Assembly (NCBI GenBank): GCA_039707465.1
Contig: CM077644.1
Location: 195,645,962 to 195,709,961 of the forward strand
Source of the DNA: Rhabdophis nuchalis
Taxonomy: Eukaryota; Chordata; Lepidosauria; Squamata; Natricidae
Length of the DNA: 64,000 nt
Reading direction: 5' to 3'
Both the position numbers and the translations under genes were made by a program. The notes under the pieces were generated by a model. It searched no databases, was not told the origin of the DNA, and was given only the letters and a program-made list of their open reading frames with translations. Each line of letters opens with the position of its first letter. Position 1 is the first letter of the stretch. This document shows positions 1 through 10,879 of this stretch, in pieces.

Positions 1-127
1 AAAGGATTATCCTTCCTGAATAGTAAAAGCTATTCCTAAACTGCACACATTAAAATCAGGCTTTTAAAATCTACACGTGTGGAAAGAATAGCTCATTTTT
101 TCCTATAACTGCTAATGAAAGATGTGG

Positions 128-240
128 GGGCTCCATTTTTGTTTTTAAGAAGATATTGGACAACCATTTATTGAGAATGGTATAGGGTGTCCTTCTTGAG
201 CAGAGGATTAACTAGAAGTCTTCCAAGGTTATTTCCAAAT
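128..240 (+). repeat. CR1 LINE 3' end fragment
   Basis: TTGGACAACCATTTATTGAG, GAATGGTATAGGGT and GGATTAACTAGAAG match the 3' end of the CR1 copies at 41360-41440 and 41650-41745. This is a short diverged terminal piece. Confidence 0.7.
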
Positions 241-500
241 CTGTTTTACAAGGGGTGTCAAACTGGTGGCCCGCATAGGCTGTGTCATGCATAGGCTGTG
301 CCCACTCCAGCTCCGTGAATGGGAAAAGCATCATGAAATGTCATGTGATGCCCCGGGTTTGGCACCCATATGTTATACTGTTATTATAAGAGTTGGGGAC
401 GAGTCTGGTGGAAAGAGGATATGGGAAAAAGCTTGCAGTATCATTTCTGATAAAAAAAATATTGACAAATAAATGGTGTTTTTCAAAAAATGTTCTAAGT

Positions 501-854
501 CTGTGATGGTGAACCTATGGCATGGGTGCCACAGGTGGCACACGGAACCATTTTTTAGGGCACACGAGCCATTGCCCTGTCAGCTCCAGCACACGTGTGT
601 GCGCTGGTCAGCTGATTTAGGCCTTCATTTGAGGCTGTTCAGGGAAACTCCTGAAGCCTCTGGAGGTGGGGGGGGGGAGGCTGTTTTCACCCTCCCCAGG
701 CTCCTAGAAAGCCTCTGGAGCCTGGGGAGGGCGAAAAAGTGCACCAAAAGCAGGGGGTCATGCACATAGCATTATGGGTGTGGCACGCCCACACACGACC
801 CCCTGTGCTCCCCCCACTTTTGGCACGTGAGCCAAAAAAGGTTAGCCATCACTG
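501..854. mobile_element. hAT-type MITE, 354 bp
   Basis: It begins CTGTGATGGTGAACCTATGG and ends AAGGTTAGCCATCACTG; the ends are inverted repeats. Flanks TTCTAAGT (493-500) and TTCTAGGT (855-862) match at 7 of 8 bases, the 8-bp duplication typical of hAT elements. The interior is GC-rich with a G-run and a CCTCTGGAGCCTGGGGAGG motif shared with 1880-2225. No transposase. Confidence 0.8.
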
Positions 855-1860
855 TTCTAGGTTCTCGGCTTTTTTGAGTGATACTTCAATTAGTTCTGTG
901 AAAATACCTTTCTAACAACATTAGTAACTTCCATAAAGAAAGAGAACTCTTTCATACAACAGGATTTTTAAACATTTGAATATTTCCAATATGATACCAT
1001 GAGTGTATTTCTAAAAGTATCCAGTGACATTTAATTGTGTTTAACAACAAGGCAAATAAAATCAGAGAAAGCATCACAGTCAGCTTGACTCCTACGTATT
1101 CATTAAGGCTCCAGTTCTCTTCAAATATTGACTGATTAAAGTTCCCCTTTTTCTGGTGAGTGATCAGAGCAATATGAGAGCTTAGGATACAAATATAAGA
1201 ATATAAATCATATTTATCCATTTATATTGATATCTGAGAAACAGAAATAAATTTAGATGCATAAAAGACATGTCAAATTTAGCTTTGATTCCTTTTAAAA
1301 ATAGTAAATGTGGGGATTATATCTGAAGAAAAATGGGAGAAAGAAAAATACCCCTAATCTAGTGATTTCTGTTAGATTTTCATAGGCAAGGAAGAGTAAA
1401 CCTTTCCACAGAAGTACAGGACACATATTTAATACAGCATATTACCTGAAACCAATTGTCTAGCAGCTTTCATAATTGGGTAGAAATCTGAATGACGTTA
1501 TCATTCCTGAAATTTCTTGAACCAAACAATCTTAAAGGAGGAGGTAAGGAGCCTGCCTTCTTGGATATTTGCTCTGAATATTAATACAGAAAATACAGAC
1601 ACTACCACAAGTATTGGTATGTCTCCATTAAAAGAAAAATAGAGACTTTTATGTTATCTGTCTTTCAAAAGTGGGGTCTTTGTGACCATTTACTTGTATC
1701 AGTTTCAACTTTATTCCCAGCAAATTCTTTGGGGAAAAGTGGAGGGATACCAATAGTACTTTTGGCCACATCTGTAAGATTAATCAGACTTTTGGTTTAG
1801 TTCTGAGGTGGGCTGCTACGTGTTTGCCTGGGTTCAGGAAAAACCATAACTAACTTTATG
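855..1860. other. CAMK4 intron 1; nothing recognised
   Basis: AT-rich sequence with no exon or named repeat that I can support. Confidence 0.55.
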
Positions 1861-1874
1861 GCTGGTTTGGAGAA

Positions 1875-2230
1875 CCTCAAAATCCCACCCTTGGCTGGCC
1901 CCTCCCACCCCAACCAGAAGTCTCCACGCAGCCCCTTTTTGGATGTGAAGTAAGTGCAGGGCGCATGCGGAGGCTTGGGGAAAGGAAAAAACGGACATCC
2001 TGGAAGTTCTGGAAGGTTAAAAACAGGCCTGTTTCCGGGCTTCGGAGACCCTCTGGAGCCCGAGGAGGCAGTTTTCGCCCTCCCAGAGGCTCAAGGAAAG
2101 TCTCCGGAGCCTGGGGAAGGCGAAAAATTCCCATCACCCTGTAATGGTGCAGGAGGCCACACTCACCATGGCCACATCCACCCAGCAACCAGGCATTGCT
2201 GAAATTTTTGAACCCCACCTCTGGTTTAGT
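1875..2230. repeat. GC-rich interspersed repeat, probable non-autonomous DNA element
   Basis: Shares AGCCTGGGGAAGGCGAAAAA and related CTCTGGAGCC blocks with the MITE at 501-854. The right end (TTGAACCCCACCTCTGG) resembles the TTTGAAACCCACCACTGG end inside the 23-26 kb element. The left end is not resolved and I found no target duplication. Confidence 0.5.
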
Positions 2231-3965
2231 TAGTTCTGTGTGGTTCCACAACATTTTGAAAGTGGCACATTTAAATTGTTAAGACTGGATCTCAGTGTAA
2301 CAGGAGATTTCTTTTGGTGAATTCATTATTAATCCTTCCTGAACAATAAAACCTCTTCCTAAACATTGCAATCAGGCTTCCCAATCTTTAGTCTGGTTTT
2401 CAGGGCACCTTTTAGATCCCAGATCAGAAAATGAACAACTGGTTTGCTACATTGTTAAATTTTTACTATTTTACTAAGTGTGTCCAGATGATGACAATTT
2501 GCTACTCTTCCACATTCTGATTTTTTTCTTTGCTGTTTTCCAAACTTTTAGTACTTACTTCTTTAAATCACTCTAGCATCCCCAATTCCTGAACTACCAT
2601 CTATTTCCACTGCAAGAAAATACACCAGATCACAACAACATACCTTTGAATAATGCTTCTGCCAATTTTATTGCTTCTTGACGTCTCTGGGTAGATATTA
2701 AACAAAGCGCTTAGCTGCTCTTGGATCATTATTATTAAATTGCTCTATAATAAGCCAATTTCTTTCTTTTCCAGATATTTCTGTGTAATTCGATTCAAGA
2801 CCTGAATCTGCCCATACTGCTTATGACTTAGAATCTGCCAGTTGTAAGCCAACATGAAACAATATAGCATAGCTTTATGACACGCATATTGTTGCCGGGT
2901 GCAAAGTAACAGAGCAAAGAAAAATTACAATACACAGAACTGATCACAGCCAAAGTGTAGTAGAGCATAATGAAGTACAACTAAAGTGGCATTAGGTGGT
3001 TACTTGGGTAGCACTAGAAGCAGATTAATCTACAAAGAGGCATTGATAGCTAATTATTTTGAATACCTGCAATTAGGTGCCTTGTGGGGAAGGGTTTAAG
3101 CTAAAAGCTTTCTGAACACATAGGACTTGCACTGGAAGATTTTTGACTTTGGAAAATATAAACCATTCCTAAGATTTTCTCCACAAAGAAGGGAGATTGA
3201 TATCTTAGTGTGCCTCATACTTTTAAAAGCATTTTATCACATAAGCAAAAGATCATTAGGTTAATATTATTACGACCGTAGTTACTAGTAACTATGGATA
3301 CCAAATGTTTTCCATTGCCTGTAAACATACTGTAAATTAGCCTCTTCAATTTAGCTCATCCTAATGTAATTTGTAAATCATACAACCAAAAGTCAAATTA
3401 CTGTAACCGTGACGGTGGGGGGAAACCATTGCATATAGACAGCTCTCCATCTCAAAAGCATTTATCTAAGTCTGTTTCAAGTGAACATTGTAATATATGA
3501 ATTTGACCAAATATGTATTATTTGAACCGTTCCCATTATCTCCAAGTTATTGAAGATAAAAATTGGCCTGTGTAGTGAACTAAATAAAATAGCACAAGGC
3601 ATAATATGGAAGGTAAGATCTACTGTATAAACTAGTTAAGTAGTTTTCTTCTGCATTAGTTGTAAGAATTTCTTCAACCCATAATTTTCACAAACAGTTC
3701 TGAGTATTGGTGTGGTAAGGTTTCTGGTATTGCTATATGTAGAAATGTGGAAAAAGCAGGGAAGTCTTGTCATTAAGCAAAATACATTGCTAATGTAGAA
3801 AAGGATTCTCCTTTGAAAAATTAATGGGAAACATAGTATAAGCCTGAATACAATTATGTCAATTTCTGTTTTCAACCTCTTCAGGAAAGCAAATAAAGTT
3901 ATTATTCATAATCTTACATGCATGTGTCAATTATATCAATACTTCCAATGTCAAAAAAGTCTATT
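2231..3965. other. CAMK4 intron 1; nothing recognised
   Basis: AT-rich DNA without recognisable gene, RNA or repeat. Confidence 0.55.
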
Positions 3966-4446
3966 AAAGATAATATTTATTTATTTATTTTTATTTATTT
4001 TATTTAAATTTATATCCCGCCCTTCTCCACAGAGGACCCAGGGCGGCGCACAGGAGATTTAAAAACATACAAAATACAAAAAATAAATATATAATTTAAA
4101 ATAAATATTAAACAGTCCTATCCTATGCTAAAACCAAATTTTAAAATACCCAATTTAAAACTTCCTAAAAAGTCCCCATGGGAGGTTAGGCTAGGCCGGC
4201 TTGTTGGAATAAATATGTCTTTAGACATTGGCGGAAGAGGCGGAGGTCGGTGATGGTACATAATTCAGGGGGTAGGTCATTCCAGAGGGCTGGGCCCGCC
4301 ACAGAGAAGGCTCTTCCCCTGGGTGTCGCCAGTCGGCATTGTCCGGCCGACGGCACCCTGAGAAGGCCCTCTCTGTGGGAGCGTATCGGTCTAAGGGATG
4401 TATGGGGCAGGAGGCGGTCTCGCATATAACTAGGTCCCGAGCCATA
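3966..4446 (-). mobile_element. CR1/L3-type LINE, 3' end (5'-truncated)
   Basis: The minus strand encodes RDRLLPHTSLRPIRSHREGL and then SVAGPALWNDLPPEL, the C-terminus of the reverse-transcriptase protein of this LINE family, followed by the shared tail (CGCCCTGGGTCC ... GGGCGGGATATAAATTTAAA). It ends in a T/A-rich tail at the left. Related copies lie at 36186, 47625, 57770 and 61108. Confidence 0.8.
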
Positions 4447-4744
4447 ATAGACATTTGAGTCAGCTCCCTTCCTGACATATGGATCATAGTTCTTCTGGAA
4501 TCATTCTTATGATGCCAGAAGAATATCACTCTATTTGCAAAAAGAAAAACAAAACAACACCACAGTTATTAGAGACTTGCTGTTGAGAGGAAGCAAGATT
4601 AGTTAAAAAAAAAAAAACTTTCCCAAACTGGTGTCTTCTAGAGGTGAGATGCAACCCATTCAGAGCATTAAGTTGAAAAACTTGGAATATTGTGTAAAGG
4701 TTGCAAAAGTTCACTTATCTCTTAGAATAATAAACACAATGTAT

Positions 4745-4812
4745 GGCTGAAGTATTCTAGGAATTGAAGTCCACAAGTCTTAAAGTTGCCAAGTTTGGAG
4801 ACCCATGCTCCA
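4745..4812. repeat. Half copy of the hairpin repeat seen at 17531-17608
   Basis: TTCTAGGAATTGAAGTCCAC followed by AAAGTTGCCAAG matches one arm and the core of that family. Only one side is preserved. Confidence 0.5.
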
Positions 4813-4924
4813 AAGAAAGGATTTCAACAATAATTAATATTTATACCACACTGTTCCGGCCACGCGTTGCTGTGGCCCAGTCTGGTTAATTGGCCAACCA
4901 ATCTGTGTGTAGAATAATCTACAC

Positions 4925-5085
4925 TTGCACACACAAACACGTACACACAACCACCGTACCTTCCTATTGTATTTCCCCCTCTCTCTATCCCTCTACCTAC
5001 CTACCCACCTACCTACTGTATTTCTCCCTCCCTCTCTCTATCCCTATAGCTGCCTACCTACCTACTGTATTTCTCCTTGAATCTT
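4925..5085. repeat. Minisatellite with CTACTGTATTTCTC units
   Basis: Runs of CTAC alternate with CTACTGTATTTCTCCCTC and TCTCTATCCCTCTACC. The same unit forms a longer array at 43195-43690 inside a TIR element. The flanks here differ, except for a general low-complexity pyrimidine bias. Confidence 0.7.
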
Positions 5086-5351
5086 ATGGATAGAGTATTT
5101 TATGTCATAAAGTATGACATAATACCTGTGACCCACTGTTCTCTCTGTACCCATCTACATACCTTTTTTACAATTTTTTACATTTCCGTTGCGTGTCCCT
5201 GGCACAGGTGTGACATCTACACAATCTATATAAGTATATCATTGGTGCTGTATTTCAAAGGAACGTTGTGGAAAATTTGGAAGCGATCAGTGCAGTACTT
5301 TTGGAGATTAGTGGTTTTGAACAAATTCATAGTTACATTTTTATTTATATA

Positions 5352-5938
5352 GAAAGATGGATATTGTAGAACAAAGGTTCTTAAATTAACTCAATTAACC
5401 CTTTCCTAGTTTTCAAAAATATCATTACACTCACACCCAAAAACCAGACTCTTATTGTTTGGCAATCTCCAAGTGGATTATCCATTCACCAATTTAAGAA
5501 CCATTAGTATAAAAACAAATGGATGGACATTAGTGGGGGGAAAGGAGATCTAGTACTGCTGGATGAAAATTTAAAATTCTAGATGCATTTGAATCATGAC
5601 CAGGAAAAATAAACACAAAACTCTAATTCAGTATTTATAGGAATTTATTTCATATTGGTAGAGTGCACTGCATTCTGAAATCTGAAAATTCACCAAACTA
5701 TTCATATCCACCAGTCTATAAAATGGATCTTTCCATCTGAAGAAAAGTTAGAATCCTGTTAAGATTCCAAATATAATCAGGCAACAATATTACAGATTTG
5801 GTTTTGGCATTTGTAATATAGATCACTTTCTTCTTGCCCAGAATAGAAAAATAAACTGCCACAAGCATCACATCAGTTATAATCTGATACATACAGACAT
5901 AGAGACTTATAAGATGTATTCATGGATAGGTTCCCACA
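5352..5938. other. CAMK4 intron 1; nothing recognised
   Basis: No exon or named repeat seen. Confidence 0.5.
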
Positions 5939-5941
5939 CAG

Positions 5942-6085
5942 GGGTGTCACACTCACGTCGTCACGGTGGCATCACGTGACGTATCGGGATTCCCCCCCCC
6001 CCCTTTGCTAAACTGTGCATAGGTATGACCAGTGCATGAAGCATTCGGCCCACAGGCTGCAAGTTTGACAGCCCTGCTCTAGAAC
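5942..6085. mobile_element. Diverged hAT-type MITE
   Basis: GGGGTGTCACACTCACG at the left and CAAGTTTGACAGCCCTG at the right are inverted repeats of the same family as 9222-9490. The interior has a C-run. No clean target duplication was found. Confidence 0.6.
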
Positions 6086-6089
6086 AATT

Positions 6090-8035
6090 ACATACTTCAC
6101 CTTCTCTACATTGAAGCAATATAACGAAAGTCAACTAACTACAAATAGTCTCTGAGCTTCAGATGAACAGAAGACACTACAATCTATATTTAAATTTTGA
6201 TATTGGCTTGCTATTCTGTTCTTCTGATGTAAAAGAAGTATTTCTTTGTGCAAATTTTGGAGATGTCTTCCCAGGTACTGTCTGTCTTCATACATGAGTA
6301 CCAGTGGTTTCAAACATGTTGGTATTAGGGTTCTTTACATTCTTAAAAATGATTAAAAACTCTTCAGAGCTTTGCTTCATGTAGGTTTTATCTACTGATA
6401 TTTACTATACCAGTTCAGAAATTAAAACTGAGCCATTCTAAAATATTCATTTAACTTCCAGACTGCCTGTAAGGGCCTCAAAGCCCCAGGAATCCTCAGA
6501 CCACATTTTGTGAACCAGAGGTGTATCCTTTCCCCCCCCCCCAAGGGTATTACTGATTCTTATTTGAATTATTATGCTACCCTATCTCACTTATGTAGCA
6601 AATTCTACAAATAGATGGTTCTGTCCAGTGAAAAAAGTTTAACCATGAAAGTATGCTCACCTTACAAATATTATTTGAAAAAGTAACAGCAAAAGACCTG
6701 GCTATGTCATATAAAAGGGAATTTAGAAGAAGTTAATGAAGGTTTTATCTTTACATTAAACTCTAGTATAGCCATCCATAATCTTGCATCTTCCAAAACC
6801 TCTGGGCCTATTATTCTAGGATTCCCAGCTATGTTAATGGTCTATTATGAAATCTATGCTTCAATGTTATATGAAAGACTGGAGGATAAATTCAAAATAA
6901 AATAAATTAGAACTTCTGATAGATTTGCAACATTTGGAAAGTATTATTATAACATTTTGCCAAAAAGACAAAGTAAGAAATAATGTTATTCTAGAGTAGT
7001 TGCATAAGATATATGTATGCGGCATGCTGTTGTTTCTTTACTGCCATTTCCAGAACTCAGGGTTCTTTAAATATTAATATAACTCTATAAATATAGACAA
7101 TTAAATGATGAGATCATAGAAAACATTAAACTATGGAATTTACTAATCTTATTCATAAAATTTTAATTTTATTTTGAATGGGTAGGATCAGCAGTGTGTT
7201 TCTTGTCTAGAAATATGAATGTATCCGAATAGTTCTTCAACTTACTCAAATATAAAAGTCACTTCACATTTGTTATAATGGTGATCTATATTACACAAAA
7301 TTAGAAAATACACTGTTAAATGGAGAACAGGCCAACTATTTTGTAAGTAATCCTTTCCAAACTTTATCCTCTGATAAGGAAGTAGATCCTCTGTAACTTT
7401 AGATATGTTTCAAAAAGCTTTAATGTTTAAAACATTTCTATGCTACTGTAACAAAGAGTTAGAAACAATTCTTGTCCTCAAAGTTAAAAATCACAGCACA
7501 CCAATCACTTTACTTTACTAATAGGGAAAAGGAAACCTTCAGCCCCATTCAGCAGGTATTAAATCTTCAGATAAACGTAAAGTATTTCCAATTTATTTAC
7601 CTATTTATGAAATTTTTATACTGCATATCTAAGTGACTCTGGGTGGTTTACAACAGCAATTTAGCAATTTAGATAAGTGTTGTTTCATTGCTTTAAATTA
7701 TTTTCAGTTTCTCATCACTAAAATGCAGGTAGAATTTATTTTTTAAAACACATCCAATTTGTTAAATATTGGTTTAAGTTATTGTTTATTTTTTTCTGAA
7801 ATTATTTCTAATTTTGCAGCATTACACATATCAATAGAATTTATTTTTGCCTAAATATATCACAAGTTCCTTTCATTTTTTTAAACTAGTAAAATGGTGG
7901 CAAAATATAAGCTAGGCCTTGTTACTACTTATGGAATAGAGTTGGTAAACGAATTATATTCTGTAAGTATACAAAGTTGATCCTTATCAAGCTGAAAGGA
8001 AGCACTAATATAGTATATGTATTAAAAATATGATT
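6090..8035. other. CAMK4 intron 1; mostly unrecognised
   Basis: AT-rich. Bases 7590-7660 resemble a decayed L3-type LINE tail (GACTCTGGGTGGTTTACAA), minus orientation. A run of C lies at about 6533-6542. Otherwise nothing. Confidence 0.5.
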
Positions 8036-8039
8036 ATCC

Positions 8040-8595
8040 AGTCTACTGATGACATGAAAAGAGGAGAGGGCATCAAACAAGGCAATATCAATATTTAGGA
8101 GAATTTTAATAGGCTGGTAAAAAGCAGAAATATGAATTTAAAAAGGGAATAATGCAGCATCTTACATTTGGACAGGAAACATCTAAGGCATGAATAAAGG
8201 ATAGGAAGACCATAATGAGTATTAGGAGATGCAAAAATGATCTGAGTACTTTGGCGGATCACAAGCTGAACTTGAGCCAACGGTATAATACAGCTGTAAA
8301 AAAAGAAAATGCAGTCTTAGGCTGCATAAAAGTATAATGCCATGACCCAAATAATTAATCATTCCTCTCTATTCTAGACAGTCAGACCATAACTAGATTA
8401 TTGTGTTCAGTTCTGAGCACCACATCTTAGGAAGGATATTGACAAACTGGAGCATATCCAAAAGAGAGAAGAAATAAGATGACAAGGAAGCTGGGAGGAA
8501 AAAATGATGAAGTTTGAGAAGTTGGGTACAGAAGAAAAGACTGTGAGGAGACATGTGATATCTGCCTTCAGATATCTGAAGGGCAGTCAGTCTGT
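8040..8595 (+). repeat. Degraded CR1 LINE, reverse-transcriptase region
   Basis: Conceptual fragments such as the stretch around ATTATTGTGTTCAGTTCTGA (equivalent to LEYC-QFW in CR1) and GGATATTGACAAACTGGAGC follow the order seen in the intact CR1 at 40358-41402. Many stops and frameshifts; an old copy. Confidence 0.65.
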
Positions 8596-8618
8596 TTAAT
8601 TGAAAAGAATTCACTTGC

Positions 8619-8902
8619 CCCCAAAGCAGGCTGTTCCATTATTGAATAGCGCTTACTGCTAGTACATCCTTCCTAGTCTCTGTCTATTAGGATTTTAGGG
8701 GTTTTTAGTTAATCTATAACTGGGGATTTTAGCGCAGGGACAATTTTAGTTTAATCTGTTTTTATCTATCCTATTTATGTATTTTATAGTTATTTTAATT
8801 CTCCCTGTGCACCACTCCGAGTCCCCTCAGGGAGAGGATGCGGTATACAAATAAAATTATTATTACTATTACTATTACTATTACTATTACTATTACTATT
8901 AC

Positions 8903-8963
<61 letters not shown>

Positions 8964-9087
8964 TTTCCTGAAGTATACTGCAAATCAGCTTTTTTATCAT
9001 TTAGCCCTATATTTTCTTATTTTGTCTTCTAAAACTACTCTGAGCACTATAAATAATTTTGTCTTAGATTTTATTACCAAAAATATA
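8619..9087 (+). mobile_element. Retrotransposed segment with LINE tail and microsatellite, flanked by a 23-bp repeat
   Basis: The 23-bp sequence starting TTAATTGAAAAGAATTCACT occurs exactly at 8596-8618 and 9088-9110. Between them lie an L3-type 3' end (about 8690-8855, with CACTCCGAGTCCCCTCAGGG and GGTATACAAATAAAATT) and the (ATT/ACT)n tract. The 23-bp repeat looks like the target-site duplication of a LINE insertion into the older CR1. Sequence past the microsatellite (8962-9087) is not LINE-like, which is odd. Confidence 0.55.
8858..8961 (+). repeat. (ATT/ACT)n microsatellite
   Basis: About 100 bp of trinucleotide repeat, first alternating ATT-ACT units and then pure ATT. It directly follows a LINE tail ending AATAAAATT. 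Poly-isoleucine frames over it are not genes. Confidence 0.95.
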
Positions 9088-9221
9088 TTAATTGAAAAGA
9101 ATTCACTTGCTCTCCAAGATTTTATAGAACATATTGTCACATGATACTTCTTTTTTCTTTCAGTCTTCCTCACCATTCTCACTTCATTATTTTTACACAC
9201 TTGGTAGCATATATTATAGAT

Positions 9222-9490
9222 CAGGGGTGTCAAACTCAAGGCCCGTGGGCCAGACCCAGCTCATGGAGTGCTTAGATCTGGCCCTCTGGCCCACCCTAGA
9301 AACAGCGAAGGACTGACCCATGGTGCCTCTCTCAGCAAAGATGGAGCTTGGGAGGGCCACGCGTGGCAGAGGGTTGTAGGAGGCCATCGCAGCTGAAAAT
9401 GGAGCTTGGGAACCCATTTTCACTAGCAAAGCACTCGGGCCACCCCAGGTGCCCCAGACACAAGTGATCCAATCAAGTTTGACATCCCTG
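9222..9490. mobile_element. hAT-type MITE, 269 bp, perfect 8-bp TSD
   Basis: Termini CAGGGGTGTCAAACTCAAGG and CAAGTTTGACATCCCTG are inverted repeats, flanked on both sides by TTATAGAT (9214-9221, 9491-9498). The exact octamer duplication identifies the hAT superfamily. The interior has no transposase. Confidence 0.88.
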
Positions 9491-9498
9491 TTATAGAT

Positions 9499-10879
9499 CG
9501 ATCACACTGACTGAAATTCCTCCTAACTTTTGTAATTGTTCTTTATAAAAAATTCACATAAACACATACTTATTTGCAAATTTGAATGAAGTTACCATAC
9601 GAAAAGTGCACTATTATTTAATGCTTGCTCTTTCACTTTTTCTTCCCACTAAGTCAAATACTATTTCTTTTGTGGTTTTTTCACACTTGAGTAACAATAT
9701 AGTCTTTGGAAAATTAAGTTTTGAAGACAATAGAATTCAATATGCTTCATTTTTACAATAACATTATTGAAGTTTCAATTTAAAGCAAATAATGTTCATG
9801 ATTAGGAACATGAATGTGTGAATGAAGCCATCTGGTTTCCAGCTTTACACCTTTATTTGATTAGACTTTGATCTGAAAAGCCCTAGAAGCACAAAATGTT
9901 CACAATTACTCTGTTAACATGCATGAAAATATTTTGTCAAACCATAAGTATTCAACAGCTGTTACTGCTAAGTCATGGAGATCTTGAGATGGTATTTGCA
10001 AAACATTTCTTTACCTTTCAGAAGTTGAGGCTGGAAGCTCAGCCTCTTCCTAGATAATTAGTGCTAGGCTGTTCATTTATCTGAAGGGGTGGGGGCATCA
10101 TCTTATTATTCTTGCATCTTATTGTCTTAAGTGATTATCTCCCTGTTCCTAACAACTATTGGCACAACTACAACAATATGTTTGCATTTAGGTTGAGTTT
10201 TCAGTTGTCTGGCACATAAAACAATAAGTTTAACTGGATGAAATAATGTTGATTACCCTAATCTAATGTATTTTTAAAACATGCAGATTTTCACTTCCTA
10301 TTAGACAAGTACAGATGGTGCACCTTTCAGTGTTACCGCCCACTCGTGTAAAGAAAGGGGCAACATCAAATGGGGAAGAATAACTGAACCATTTTCAGCT
10401 CCTTTCCCTTTCTTCCCACGCTGTTTAGTGGGGGAGAATGGAAGGATCTCCAGCAGCAGCACTGGAGAAAACTGTAAAGAAACCAGCCCAGGATATTCAA
10501 CCGTCTGAATTGCTGTGCAATCAGACAAGTTCTCCAAGGCCAGCAAATGCAAACAAGATATCAGTGAGCCACCCCCTTTTGGACAGTGATGCTCCTAAGA
10601 CCATTAGAGCCTTCCCTGCAGCCTTTCCTCCAAGGTGCATCTCTTTTAAGCCAAAGGCAGACAGAGTATCCCTCCGACCAGCTTAATCTGAAACGTCTGC
10701 TCAGTTGCCTTACAATTGCATCCTCCTCTTCCCTCCACAAACAGCTGCACACCCACCTCATCTGTCTTTCTTTCTTTCCTTCCCCACCTTCTGACCTTTA
10801 ATTGGATTAAAATTGCACATCCCCCCCCCCCCCCCCCGCCACCACCACCATATTACCGCCTTTGGCTCTGCTCTTTGGG
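9499..10879. other. CAMK4 intron 1; nothing recognised
   Basis: AT-rich becoming GC-richer from about 10440 towards the CpG block. A C-run of about 17 lies at 10820-10837. No exon supported. Confidence 0.5.

Noticed and set aside
8795..9032. Poly-Ile/Val open frames on both strands
   Set aside because: Direct translations of the (ATT/ACT)n microsatellite. The same applies to the poly-Ile frame at 55848-56141.
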